DNA of 64,000 nucleotides, taken from Aquimarina aquimarini. Its GTDB lineage: Bacteria > Bacteroidota > Bacteroidia > Flavobacteriales > Flavobacteriaceae. The stretch spans positions 310,001 to 374,000 of the forward strand of contig NZ_OMKE01000023.1 in assembly GCF_900299535.1 (NCBI RefSeq), in the 5' to 3' direction. Position numbers and translations under genes: made by a program. The notes under the pieces were generated by a model. It saw only the letters and a list, made by a program, of their open reading frames with translations. It ran no database searches and was not told where the DNA came from. Shown one piece after another: positions 47,530 through 55,691 of the stretch (position 1 is the first letter of the stretch; each line of letters begins with the position of its first letter).

Positions 47530-48666
47530 ATGTACCGAATATTTTTTATTGCCTCACTATTGATTTTTATAGGTTGTAATCAAGTTGAAAAAGTAGATAC
47601 CAGTAAACAATCTGTAGAGACAGCTGTGAAGGAGGTGTTGCCTGCAAATCCAATTCAACCCCCATTACAACTTACACTAGAGCAAGCTAATAATTTAGCA
47701 GAATTGCCATTAGCATGTTTACAAGTGGAATACCCTAATAGATTAGGACAGACTCTTGGTGGTAAAGAAAGTATCGGTGAACCTCACGAACTACACCCTG
47801 CGTTTTATGGATGTTTTGATTGGCACTCTTCGGTACATGGGCATTGGTCTTTGGTAAAACTACTCAAAGAATTTCCAGAATTAGATAAAAAAGAAGAAGC
47901 AAAAGCCAAATTACTTAAAAACATATCCAAGAAAAATATAGAAGCAGAAATTGCATATTTTAAAGGAAAACACAATAAAGTGTACGAGAGAACCTATGGT
48001 TGGGCATGGTTACTTAAATTAGCAGAAGAGTTACATACCTGGAATGACCCTTTTGCTAGAGAACTAGAACAAAATTTACAACCATTAACCAATATTATTG
48101 TTGAGCGATTTATTGAGTTTTTACCAAAACTTAAATACCCAATTAGAGTAGGAGAGCATACCAACACAGCCTTTGGATTATCCTTTGCCTGGGATTATGC
48201 AAATACAGTACAAAATCAAAAACTAAAGAGCCTTATAGAAACTCGAGCAAAGGATTTTTATAGCAATGATCAAGGTTGTCCAATAACATGGGAACCTAGC
48301 GGATATGATTTTCTATCTCCTTGTTTTGAAGAAATAGATTTGATGCGTAGGGTATTGGCAGAAAAAGAATTTGATAACTGGATATCTACGTTTATGCCTC
48401 AGTTAAAAGCTAAAAATTTTACAATCAGTGTAGGAGAAGTGTCTGATCGTACAGATGGTAAGTTAGTTCATTTAGATGGACTTAATTTTAGTCGAGCATG
48501 GGTGTTGTATGGTTTAGCAGGACAATACAAGGAATATGAGCATCTTTTTTCTGTAGCAAATACACATATCAACTATTCTTTACCTAATTTGGTAGGAGAT
48601 AGTTATGAAGGAGGGCATTGGCTAGGATCGTTTGCTATTTATGCACTTGATAGTAACGCTCAGTAA
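47530..48666 (+). CDS. DUF2891 family lipoprotein
   Basis: A 378-residue lipoprotein (lipobox FIGC, Cys16) matching DUF2891: HPAFYGCFDWHSSVHGHWSLV, RTYGWAWLLKLAEELHTW, HTNTAFGLSFAWDYA, WEPSGYDFLSPCFEEIDLM and YEGGHWLGSFAIYAL are its signature segments. The fold is likely an (alpha/alpha) toroid, as in some sugar epimerases or lyases, but the function is unknown. It lies 79 nt before the Nramp homologue, so it may be co-transcribed with the 5-oxoprolinase genes. Confidence 0.9.
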   Translation: MYRIFFIASLLIFIGCNQVEKVDTSKQSVETAVKEVLPANPIQPPLQLTLEQANNLAELPLACLQVEYPNRLGQTLGGKESIGEPHELHPAFYGCFDWHSSVHGHWSLVKLLKEFPELDKKEEAKAKLLKNISKKNIEAEIAYFKGKHNKVYERTYGWAWLLKLAEELHTWNDPFARELEQNLQPLTNIIVERFIEFLPKLKYPIRVGEHTNTAFGLSFAWDYANTVQNQKLKSLIETRAKDFYSNDQGCPITWEPSGYDFLSPCFEEIDLMRRVLAEKEFDNWISTFMPQLKAKNFTISVGEVSDRTDGKLVHLDGLNFSRAWVLYGLAGQYKEYEHLFSVANTHINYSLPNLVGDSYEGGHWLGSFAIYALDSNAQ

Positions 48667-48745
48667 ATAAAAGAGTATTCTATATAGTAATCAAAAATAG
48701 TAAGTAAGAGAATGGTAGTGTAAAGCCACAGAAAAAATTAAACAA

Positions 48746-49960
48746 ATGAAAAAGTTCTTTAATATTGGTCCAGGTACATGGGTAACAGCCGCTTTTATAG
48801 GCCCTGGTACTGTAACTGTATGCACTATGGCAGGTGTACAATTTGGGTATTCACTACTATGGGCACTAGTGTTATCTGTAATAGCCTGTGTTATTCTTCA
48901 GGAAATGGCGGCTAGATTAGGAGTGGTTACTCAAAAAGGACTTAGTGAAGTAATAAAGTCGCAGTTTGATAATAAAATAGTAAAAAGCATTCTTGTTATC
49001 TTAATTTTGTCAGCTATTTTTATAGGAAATGCAGCCTATGAAGCAGGGAATATAAGTGGCGGAGTACTTGGATTAGCTACAATACTAGAATCCTCAAAAG
49101 ATACAATACATATCCCTAAATACTACTTAAGTATCAGTATTGGTATCATCGCATTTACTTTACTGTATATCGGTAATTATAAAGTATTAGAACGTAGTCT
49201 TATTGTATTAGTATTGTTGATGAGTATAGCCTTTGTGGTAACTGCAATTGTAACCAAGCCTGACCTCTCTATGCTTTTCAAAGGATTTATACCTAATTTC
49301 TCAGAAGACAATGTATTAACTATTGTAGGGTTAATAGGAACTACAGTAGTACCTTATAATCTGTTTTTGCATGCCTCTATAGTTAGCGAAAAATGGAAAA
49401 CTACAGAAGATTTACCAGCCGCAAAAAAAGATACCATCGTAGCAATTGTATTAGGTGGAATTGTATCAATGGCTATTATTGTAGCAGGAGCCGCCATACA
49501 ACAATCAGAAATAAATAATGCAGCAGATTTGGCAAAAGGTTTAGAGCCCGTTTTTGGTGTTACTGCAAAATATGTACTCTCTTTGGGGTTATTTGCCGCA
49601 GGAATCACTTCGGCAATTACAGCGCCCCTTGCTGCCGCATATGTAGTAAAAGGCTGTTTAGGATGGAAAGATGGACTCAAAAGTACCTCATTTAGAGCAG
49701 TATGGATGTTTATCTTATTTTTGGGAGTCTTATTTTCTTCTCTAGAGATTAAATCTATAGTGATTATCAGATTTGCTCAAATAGCAAATGGACTTCTATT
49801 ACCTGTAATTGCAATTTTTTTAGTGTGGGTTATGAACCAACAAAAAATATTAGGAAAGTATACCAATACATGGAAACAGAATTTAATAGGGATTTTTATC
49901 ATAATAATAACCTGTTTTTTGGGGTTCAGAGGTATCTGGAAAGTAATCGAAAATTTGTAG
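48746..49960 (+). CDS. Nramp-family transporter lacking canonical metal-binding motifs
   Basis: A 404-residue protein with eleven membrane helices and clear Nramp homology (FGYSLLWALVLSVIACVILQEMAARLG). The first-helix DPGN motif of metal carriers reads GPGT (IGPGTVTV), and the sixth-helix MPH motif reads VPY (GTTVVPYNLFLHASIVSEKW). The residues that bind Mn/Fe are thus replaced. It starts a tight cluster with pxpABC (26 nt to pxpA), so it may import 5-oxoproline or a related compound instead of a metal; this is inference. Confidence 0.88.
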   Translation: MKKFFNIGPGTWVTAAFIGPGTVTVCTMAGVQFGYSLLWALVLSVIACVILQEMAARLGVVTQKGLSEVIKSQFDNKIVKSILVILILSAIFIGNAAYEAGNISGGVLGLATILESSKDTIHIPKYYLSISIGIIAFTLLYIGNYKVLERSLIVLVLLMSIAFVVTAIVTKPDLSMLFKGFIPNFSEDNVLTIVGLIGTTVVPYNLFLHASIVSEKWKTTEDLPAAKKDTIVAIVLGGIVSMAIIVAGAAIQQSEINNAADLAKGLEPVFGVTAKYVLSLGLFAAGITSAITAPLAAAYVVKGCLGWKDGLKSTSFRAVWMFILFLGVLFSSLEIKSIVIIRFAQIANGLLLPVIAIFLVWVMNQQKILGKYTNTWKQNLIGIFIIIITCFLGFRGIWKVIENL

Positions 49961-49986
49961 GATTTTTCGTAGTTTAATGTAAGAAT

Positions 49987-50712
49987 ATGAAAAATATAAT
50001 ACTCAATGCAGATGTAGGAGAGGAAGCTGGTTTTGATGCAGATATAATGCCGTATATCTCATGGTGTAATATAGCATGTGGTAGCCATGCAGGAAACGAT
50101 TTGGTGATACAAGAAACCATCAGACTAGCAATGCAACATGGTGTGAAAATAGGAGCACATCCTTCGTATCCCGATCGTCAAAATTTTGGTAGAGTGAAAA
50201 TGGAGATAGCGTACAAGGATTTGGTAAAAACAATAACAGAACAAATACAATTAGTAAAAGCATATACAGAAAAAGAAGGAGGGCAAATCCATCATGTAAA
50301 ACCTCATGGAGCACTTTATAATGAAGCGGTAAAAAATAAAAGTGTTGCTATGGCTATTATTGAATCTATAAAAAATGTCGATAAAAGTTTGTCTGTAGTG
50401 ACCTTAAAAAATGATAAATTTTCATATCTTTCAGATCAAGGAATTGAGGTGAAATATGAGGCCTTTGCAGATCGTAATTATAATGATGATATAGCATTAG
50501 TTTCGAGATCAGAAAATAGAGCAGTACTTACGGATCCCAAAGAAGTTTTTGAGCATGTAAAAAGAATGGTGTGTGATAAGAATGTAAAAACAAAAAACGG
50601 AGTAGTAGTTCCTATTTTTTTTGATACAATCTGTGTGCATGGAGATAACCCCGAATCAGTTCGTATTTTGAAATATTTACATAAAGAATTTTCACAGATG
50701 GATCTATTGTAA
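49987..50712 (+). CDS. pxpA: 5-oxoprolinase subunit A (LamB/YcsF family)
   Basis: A 241-residue PxpA. ILNADVGE, SWCNIACGSHAGN, IGAHPSYPDRQNFGR, HHVKPHGALYN and the C-terminal IFFDTICVHGDNPESV are the hallmark segments of the family. With PxpB and PxpC it hydrolyses 5-oxoproline (pyroglutamate) to glutamate using ATP. Four nt separate it from pxpB. Confidence 0.95.
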   Translation: MKNIILNADVGEEAGFDADIMPYISWCNIACGSHAGNDLVIQETIRLAMQHGVKIGAHPSYPDRQNFGRVKMEIAYKDLVKTITEQIQLVKAYTEKEGGQIHHVKPHGALYNEAVKNKSVAMAIIESIKNVDKSLSVVTLKNDKFSYLSDQGIEVKYEAFADRNYNDDIALVSRSENRAVLTDPKEVFEHVKRMVCDKNVKTKNGVVVPIFFDTICVHGDNPESVRILKYLHKEFSQMDLL

Positions 50713-50716
50713 AAGA

Positions 50717-51448
50717 ATGAAAATGAAGTATGAATTACAATATAAACAATATTCTGAAAATGCTATTTTAATACAGTGGCCTCAGGAAATTAATGAAAAT
50801 ATTCTTCAAGATGTACTCAGCTATAAAAAAAACATTGTAACTTTTTATGGTGAACTTATTGTTGAGGTAATCCATTCATATAATTCATTGTTAATTGTTT
50901 ATGTGTCAACTATAGAAAACATCTATACTGCTTTTTTAGAATTAAAATCCTTATATGATATTACAGGTGAATTTGTAAGTGAGGAAACAAGAGTATGGAA
51001 AATTCCAGTCTGCTACTCTTCTACATTGGCTCCAGACTTAGAGGTATTTGCAAGTAAAAAAAAGCTAACAAAAAAAGAAGTAATTCATTTGCACACTACC
51101 CCAGTATACACCATTTATTTTATAGGATTCTTACCTGGTTTTTTATACTTGGGGGGACTTGATGATGTATTGTCTACTCCACGAAAAAAAACTCCATCCT
51201 TACATGTTAAAAAAGGAGCAGTAGCTATAGGAGGAAATCAAACAGGAATATATCCCATGGATAGCCCTGGTGGATGGCATGTAATTGGTATGTGTCCATT
51301 GAATTTTTTTGACCCAAATAATAGAGATTGTTGTTTTGCTTCTTCAGGAGATAAGATACAGTTTACAGTAATAGAAGAAGAAGAATATAACGCAATAAGT
51401 TCACTTGTAGAGAAGGGAATGTATGCACCAGAATGTGTTATTTTATGA
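50717..51448 (+). CDS. pxpB: 5-oxoprolinase subunit B (KipI-like)
   Basis: A 243-residue protein of the KipI/PxpB family, homologous to an allophanate hydrolase part. GFLPGFLYLGGLDDVLSTPRKKTPSLHVKKGAVAIGGNQTGIYPMDSPGGWHVIG is the conserved core. It forms the kinase-like half of the 5-oxoprolinase complex with PxpC. The stop codon overlaps the pxpC start (ATGA), indicating coupled translation. Confidence 0.94.
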   Translation: MKMKYELQYKQYSENAILIQWPQEINENILQDVLSYKKNIVTFYGELIVEVIHSYNSLLIVYVSTIENIYTAFLELKSLYDITGEFVSEETRVWKIPVCYSSTLAPDLEVFASKKKLTKKEVIHLHTTPVYTIYFIGFLPGFLYLGGLDDVLSTPRKKTPSLHVKKGAVAIGGNQTGIYPMDSPGGWHVIGMCPLNFFDPNNRDCCFASSGDKIQFTVIEEEEYNAISSLVEKGMYAPECVIL

Positions 51449-52305
51449 CAGGAAGTGTTACAGTAGTACGATCAGGTTTTTTTACTACCATTCAGGATGA
51501 AGGGCGTTTTGGGTTTTCAAAATATGGAGTTCCTTCTAGTGGAGCCATGGATAAAAAATCCTATGGATATGCAAATTTGATAGTAGGGAATAAAACAAAT
51601 GCAGCTTGTATAGAGTGGACATTGCAACCTCCCGTATTACAATTTTCAAAACCCACATTGATTGCTTTGTCAGGAGCCAAAATAGATGCTTTTTTGAATG
51701 ACAAAAAAGTAGATATGTATAAGCAAATTCAAGTCAATGCAAATGATGTTTTAAAATTAAGTGCTTGTAGGAAAAATATGTATGGGTATATAAGTATAAA
51801 GCAAGGTTTTTTATCTCCTGTAGTACTTGATAGTAGCTCTTTTTTAAAATCAATAACTAGAAAACAAAGAATAGAAACTGGGGATACAATATCATATAAT
51901 GAGATAGAATATTATAATAATCAATTTGCAACTATTTCTATACCTGCTATAGAGAGAAACACAAAAGAGTTAGAAGTATACAAAGGAATAGAGTTTGATT
52001 TGTTATCGCCAGCGCAAAAATCTATTCTATTAAATTCAGAATTTACCATATCGAATACCATCAATAGGATGGCAATACAGCTCGAAGAAAATATTTCTAA
52101 TACGATACCGCCTATTTTTACTTCTGCGGTATTGCCAGGCACTGTACAACTCACCCCATTGGGTACAATGATTGTACTAATGCGGGATTGCCAGACTACA
52201 GGCGGATACCCAAGAATCCTACAGTTGACAGAAGATTCAATTAATCAGATTGCTCAAAAAAGAATGAAAGAGAAATGTAGTTTTAAGCTAGTTAAATTCA
52301 TATAG
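51445..52305 (+). CDS. pxpC: 5-oxoprolinase subunit C (biotin-dependent carboxyltransferase/KipA-like)
   Basis: A 286-residue protein of the KipA/PxpC family. VVRSGFFTTIQDEGRFGFSKYGVPSSGAMDKKSYGYANLIVGN at the start and the TPLGTMIVLMRDCQTTGGYPRI segment are typical. I choose ATG 51445, whose ATGA overlap with the pxpB stop is the usual coupling; ATG 51433 is an alternative adding four residues. Last gene of the cluster, closed by a strong hairpin. Confidence 0.94.
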   Translation: MTGSVTVVRSGFFTTIQDEGRFGFSKYGVPSSGAMDKKSYGYANLIVGNKTNAACIEWTLQPPVLQFSKPTLIALSGAKIDAFLNDKKVDMYKQIQVNANDVLKLSACRKNMYGYISIKQGFLSPVVLDSSSFLKSITRKQRIETGDTISYNEIEYYNNQFATISIPAIERNTKELEVYKGIEFDLLSPAQKSILLNSEFTISNTINRMAIQLEENISNTIPPIFTSAVLPGTVQLTPLGTMIVLMRDCQTTGGYPRILQLTEDSINQIAQKRMKEKCSFKLVKFI

Positions 52306-52380
52306 ATTAACTCTTTTCTTTTTTGTAATAAGTATATTAATACCGTAACAATATTGCTTGTAAGAAAATACATACGTGAC

Positions 52381-52437
52381 ACAGGGGAAAAACCCCTATT
52401 TTACTATAGGGGATTTTTCCCCTGTACGTTTTTTTTG
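52381..52437 (+). terminator. Long intrinsic terminator after pxpC
   Basis: ACAGGGGAAAAACCCCTAT (52381-52399) pairs with ATAGGGGATTTTTCCCCTGT (52406-52425) with a single bulged base, then ACG and eight T. An unusually long stem of 19 bp. Confidence 0.9.
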
Positions 52438-52590
52438 CAACATTATTTTTGATGCTTAATTGCTTGTTTAATAGTTGTTTATGATGTATTTGAAGTTCTT
52501 TTGTTTTGATAAGAAGGGTAGGTGTGTTTGTTTTGCTCATAGATTTTTAGATATCTTAGTACAGTATTAATATTAAAAATCATAAATGTT

Positions 52591-53010
52591 ATGGGGAAAG
52601 ATTTACCTAAAAAAAAGAAAAAAAAACCTGAAAAGTGTATCAGTGTTGAGAAAGCAAGAGCATTGGAGAAAAATTGGTGTAATACAAGAACACCAGAGAT
52701 TGATAAGTGTTTAGGGTTTGTTGATTCTAGAGAGTTTTATTGGAGTGTAGCAGAATTACAGGAATATTTAAAGTATGTAAAAAAACAATCTAGGAAACAG
52801 GGGATAGATAATCCAGGAATACGAGTTTACCTAGGAGCGTATCCTAAAGAAAAGTGTGAAATGAATAGAGGGTATGCTACCGTATTTTTAGCACCTACAG
52901 GTGCTCCTGCAGGAGAGCAAGGTAAAGGAGGAGCTTATGCACCAAATAATTATAGTATTGCGCCTTTTAATTTTAGTAATGGAGGAGGGGATCCACCACC
53001 AATTTATTAA
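52591..53010 (+). CDS. Small hypothetical protein upstream of a two-component system
   Basis: A 139-residue soluble protein, Lys-rich at the N-terminus (KDLPKKKKKKPEKC), with four cysteines and a Gly/Pro-rich acidic tail (SNGGGDPPPIY). The core (WSVAELQEYLKYVKKQSRKQ..NPGIRVYLGAYPK) suggests a small alpha/beta domain. No signal peptide and no family recognised. It lies 12 nt before a 7-TM gene and probably belongs to the same transcript as the kinase and regulator, so a signalling role is plausible but unproven. Confidence 0.75.
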   Translation: MGKDLPKKKKKKPEKCISVEKARALEKNWCNTRTPEIDKCLGFVDSREFYWSVAELQEYLKYVKKQSRKQGIDNPGIRVYLGAYPKEKCEMNRGYATVFLAPTGAPAGEQGKGGAYAPNNYSIAPFNFSNGGGDPPPIY

Positions 53011-53022
53011 TCAAATAATTTT

Positions 53023-53709
53023 GTGAATATATACAATCTTCCTCTTTTTTTTGAGCTAATGGCAGCTTTATTTGGAGTAATTTATTTAATAAAATGCCGA
53101 GATCTTTCTTCTCGGTATTTTGTTGCTTTTCTTTGCTTTACTTTTATTCTTGAACTTGTTGGACATTTTATTAATCTTGCAAATGATAATTTTTTGTCTT
53201 TCATTGTAGGAACAAAGTTTGAAAATAACTACTGGTTATATAACCCATTCATTATTTTTAATTTTATATTCTACACTTATTATTTCAGGGAACATATAAG
53301 GTTATTAAGAGTGAAAAAAATATTACTTTTTTTCCTTTTATTATATTTTTTAACGTCAGTGATAAACCTAGTACTGTCAGATGTTTATTTTGTGAGTTAT
53401 TCTAGATATTCTTTTATACTAGGTTCCATATTAATTTTGTTTGTTGTTTTATTTTATTTTTTTGAAATATTGAAAAGTGATGAGATACTTAATTTTACAA
53501 AAGTGTTATCTTTTTATGTGGCTATTGGAGCTTTAGTTTTTCATTTAGGAGTTACACCTTTATTTATTTATACTAAATACTATAGCAGTGCAAAAAGTCC
53601 TGAATTTGTTCAGGTTTATAGAATAATTCTTACAGCGGCCAATATTTTTATGTATACTTGCTACACCATTGGATTTATAGTATGCTCCCGAAAGAACAAA
53701 TCTTACTAA
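53023..53709 (+). CDS. Predicted seven-helix membrane protein
   Basis: A 228-residue protein with about seven hydrophobic segments spaced over its full length and a short basic C-terminus (CSRKNKSY). No enzyme motif. The first codon is GTG (53023); the next in-frame ATG (53059) would cut into the first helix, so GTG is preferred. Its end overlaps the kinase gene by 28 nt. Such proteins precede LytS-like or NarL-type sensor pairs in Flavobacteria and may supply the sensing membrane part. Confidence 0.8.
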   Translation: MNIYNLPLFFELMAALFGVIYLIKCRDLSSRYFVAFLCFTFILELVGHFINLANDNFLSFIVGTKFENNYWLYNPFIIFNFIFYTYYFREHIRLLRVKKILLFFLLLYFLTSVINLVLSDVYFVSYSRYSFILGSILILFVVLFYFFEILKSDEILNFTKVLSFYVAIGALVFHLGVTPLFIYTKYYSSAKSPEFVQVYRIILTAANIFMYTCYTIGFIVCSRKNKSY

Positions 53710-54464
53710 TTATATATTTTATCATTATTATTCTTTTTTTTATAATTTTTGGTATCATATTTTTTGTAGCTTTTCAACGTAGAAAAAACAAATTGATTTT
53801 AGATAAATTAAAAGCAGAACAGCGTTTTGAGGATGAGATTTTTAAATCTACCATAGAGATTCAAGAACAGGCCCTAAAAAATGTAAGTTGGGAACTACAT
53901 GATAATATAGGGCAGTTGTTATCTACTGCTGTTATGCAGATCAATATTATGGGAACTACCATAGATGAGAAAACATCAGAATCCCTACAAGATGTTAGAA
54001 AACTAGTAGGCGATAGTTTACAGGAAATACGTAGCTTGTCTAAAACCCTTAATCATGAAGTAATTCAAAATGTAGGACTAGAAAAATCTATTCAGGTTGA
54101 GCTCAAACGATTTGAGAAACTTAATTTTTTAACTCCCGTATTAACCGTAAAAGGAGATGAAGTATATATTGATCCCAAGGATGAGATTATTTTATACCGT
54201 ATCATTCAAGAATTTTTCTCTAATACAATTAAGCACGCAGAAGCCTCTCGATTAGAGGTGACATTAGATTATACTCCAGAAGCTTTATTAATAATAATAA
54301 AAGATGATGGTGTAGGGTTTGATATGCAGTCTGTTCAGTCTAATTCTGGGTTATTAAATATGAGAAGCCGAGCTTCTTTGCTTAAAGCTTCATTAGATTA
54401 TACCTCTTCACCAGGAAAAGGAGTTTCACTTACCTTGTCATATCCTATACAACATAAGGATTGA
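53682..54464 (+). CDS. Sensor histidine kinase (HisKA_3 type)
   Basis: A 260-residue kinase. One membrane helix (about 6-31), a short coiled coil, HisKA_3 with phospho-acceptor His73 (ELHDNIGQ), and an ATPase domain (FSNTIKHA, DDGVGFD, GLLNMRSRAS). It has no extracellular sensor of its own, so the overlapping 7-TM gene may sense for it. ATG 53682 is used; a TTG eight codons earlier is unlikely. The response regulator follows after 153 nt. Confidence 0.92.
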   Translation: MLPKEQILLIIYFIIIILFFIIFGIIFFVAFQRRKNKLILDKLKAEQRFEDEIFKSTIEIQEQALKNVSWELHDNIGQLLSTAVMQINIMGTTIDEKTSESLQDVRKLVGDSLQEIRSLSKTLNHEVIQNVGLEKSIQVELKRFEKLNFLTPVLTVKGDEVYIDPKDEIILYRIIQEFFSNTIKHAEASRLEVTLDYTPEALLIIIKDDGVGFDMQSVQSNSGLLNMRSRASLLKASLDYTSSPGKGVSLTLSYPIQHKD

Positions 54465-54617
54465 TTTAATACATTTGTCTTATTAAATAAAGAAACGATA
54501 GTTTCTATACAACCTGTTGATAAAGTGGGTTTGTGATAAAGATCGATTGAGATGATAAATGAGGATGTTTTGATCAGTATTGTATAGCACATTTTAGAAA
54601 ACAATAAAAAAAAACAG

Positions 54618-55265
54618 ATGAAAAAGAAGACAGTTGTCATTGTTGATGATCATCTTTTGTTTGCACAATCATTAGAAGGGTTGATTTCAAAACTCGAAGG
54701 ATATAAAGTTTTAGCCATTTTAAAAAATGGAAAAGAGCTCACGCAGTATTATTTGCATAAAAGGAGGATACCAGATTTGGTACTTCTTGATGTGAAAATG
54801 CCAGTGATGGATGGGGTGCAAACTATGCAATGGCTCAAAGAAAATCAACCAGAGCAAAAAGTATTGGCACTAACGATGGAGGATGATGAAGACACTATTA
54901 TAAAAATGCTTCGATCGGGGGCAAAAGGATATTTGCTGAAAGATGTGCACCCAGAAAATTTTCAATTTGCGATGAAGATGGTTTTAGAACAAGGTTTTTT
55001 CTATTCAGGAAAAATACAGGTAGCATTGCAAAACTCTGATAAGAATAAGAAAAGAGAAGAACTACATAAAAAACTAACGGATAAAGAAAAATTGTTTTTA
55101 AAATTTGCTTGTTCAGAGCTTACATATAGAGGGATCGCAGAAGAAATGAACCTAAGCCCAAAAACAGTTGAGAATTATAGAGAAGCAATTTTTAAAAAAT
55201 TGGAAATAAAAACCAGAGTAGGATTAGTGATTTATTGTATAAAACATAAGCTCATTATGATCTAA
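54618..55265 (+). CDS. LuxR/NarL-type response regulator
   Basis: A 215-residue regulator: receiver with Asp10-Asp11, phospho-acceptor Asp58 (LVLLDVKMP), Thr86 and Lys108, then a LuxR-type helix-turn-helix (LTDKEKLFLKFACSELTYRGIAEEMNLSPKTVENYREAIFKKLEIKTR). Partner of the HisKA_3 kinase just upstream. The receiver is complete. Targets cannot be read from the window. Confidence 0.95.
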   Translation: MKKKTVVIVDDHLLFAQSLEGLISKLEGYKVLAILKNGKELTQYYLHKRRIPDLVLLDVKMPVMDGVQTMQWLKENQPEQKVLALTMEDDEDTIIKMLRSGAKGYLLKDVHPENFQFAMKMVLEQGFFYSGKIQVALQNSDKNKKREELHKKLTDKEKLFLKFACSELTYRGIAEEMNLSPKTVENYREAIFKKLEIKTRVGLVIYCIKHKLIMI

Positions 55266-55372
55266 TGAACATATTCACCACAGTTTTATAGAATAAAACG
55301 TTGTTTTTCTTATTTCTTAAAGTGATAACGATCTTAAGTCTTTCGTAAACGGCATTAATTTTTTATATTATT

Positions 55373-55405
55373 TTTGTATATCTAATAAATATTTTTCTAT
55401 ATTTG
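55373..55405 (+). promoter_or_regulatory. Promoter of the ilv operon
   Basis: -33 element TTTG (55373-55376) and -7 element TATATTTG (55398-55405) with a 21-nt spacer match the Bacteroidota consensus TTTG / TAnnTTTG. Transcription would begin around 55410-55413, leaving a very short 5' end before the first leader ATG (55415). Confidence 0.65.
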
Positions 55406-55414
55406 AAAACATAA

Positions 55415-55477
55415 ATGAACAACAGAAACATACATATCAATATTGTCATTAACATTGAGGTGATTATTTCACCTTGA
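55415..55477 (+). CDS. ilv leader peptide 1 (Ile/Val-rich)
   Basis: Twenty residues, MNNRNIHINIVINIEVIISP, then TGA. Seven Ile and two Val codons, no Leu. It is far too biased for chance and is followed at once by antiterminator and terminator sequences, so it is the sensing leader of a classical ribosome-mediated attenuator. Starvation for Ile or Val would stall the ribosome on the codon run. It lies only a few nt after the predicted transcription start. The peptide itself needs no function. Confidence 0.85.
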   Translation: MNNRNIHINIVINIEVIISP

Positions 55478-55543
55478 TAAGGGATAGTATTGTAAAAATA
55501 TAAATAGACAATCCCTTTACCAGAAGTAAAGGGATTTTTTTTT
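55454..55543 (+). terminator. ilv attenuator 1 (hairpin, antiterminator, terminator)
   Basis: Three elements. Hairpin ATTGAGGTGA / TCACCTTGAT (55454-55478, 5-nt loop) covers the last leader codons and stop. Antiterminator: AAGGGAT (55479-55485) can pair with ATCCCTT (55511-55517). Terminator: AATCCCTTTAC (55510-55520) and GTAAAGGGATT (55526-55536), perfect 11 bp, with T-run to 55543. A ribosome at the stop would cover AAGGGAT and let the terminator form; a ribosome stalled earlier would leave it free. Confidence 0.85.
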
Positions 55544-55568
55544 GAAATAGATTAAAGAAAGAGTGAAA

Positions 55569-55628
55569 ATGCAAGTAACAAATATTCGTATCAATGTCAT
55601 TAACATTATTGTGATTAGTTCACCATAA
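55569..55628 (+). CDS. ilv leader peptide 2 (Ile/Val-rich)
   Basis: Nineteen residues, MQVTNIRINVINIIVISSP, then TAA. Six Ile and three Val, no Leu. It aligns with leader 1 at the nucleotide level (GTCATTAACATT and GTGATTA shared, with one Ile codon missing), so the two arose by duplication. Same spacing to hairpin, antiterminator and terminator as in copy 1. It starts 25 nt after the T-run of terminator 1, so only transcripts that read through attenuator 1 contain it. Confidence 0.85.
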   Translation: MQVTNIRINVINIIVISSP

Positions 55629-55691
55629 TGAAGGGTCTTGGTATATCAAAAAAATATAAACTCCCTTCAGTATTTGAAGGGAGTTTTTTTT
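55605..55691 (+). terminator. ilv attenuator 2 (hairpin, antiterminator, terminator)
   Basis: Hairpin ATTATTGTGA / TCACCATAAT (55605-55629, one mismatch, 5-nt loop) over the end of leader 2. Antiterminator TGAAGGG (55629-55635) can pair with CCCTTCA (55663-55669). Terminator: AACTCCCTTCA (55659-55669) and TGAAGGGAGTT (55675-55685), perfect 11 bp, with eight T. Layout is the same as attenuator 1. Confidence 0.85.

Noticed and set aside
52381..52437. Long hairpin as the end of an insertion element
   Set aside because: It has a terminator T-run, follows an operon end, and no transposase or second copy is present.
52337..52540. Minus-strand frame of 67 codons after pxpC
   Set aside because: It runs through the long terminator hairpin and has no recognisable protein features.
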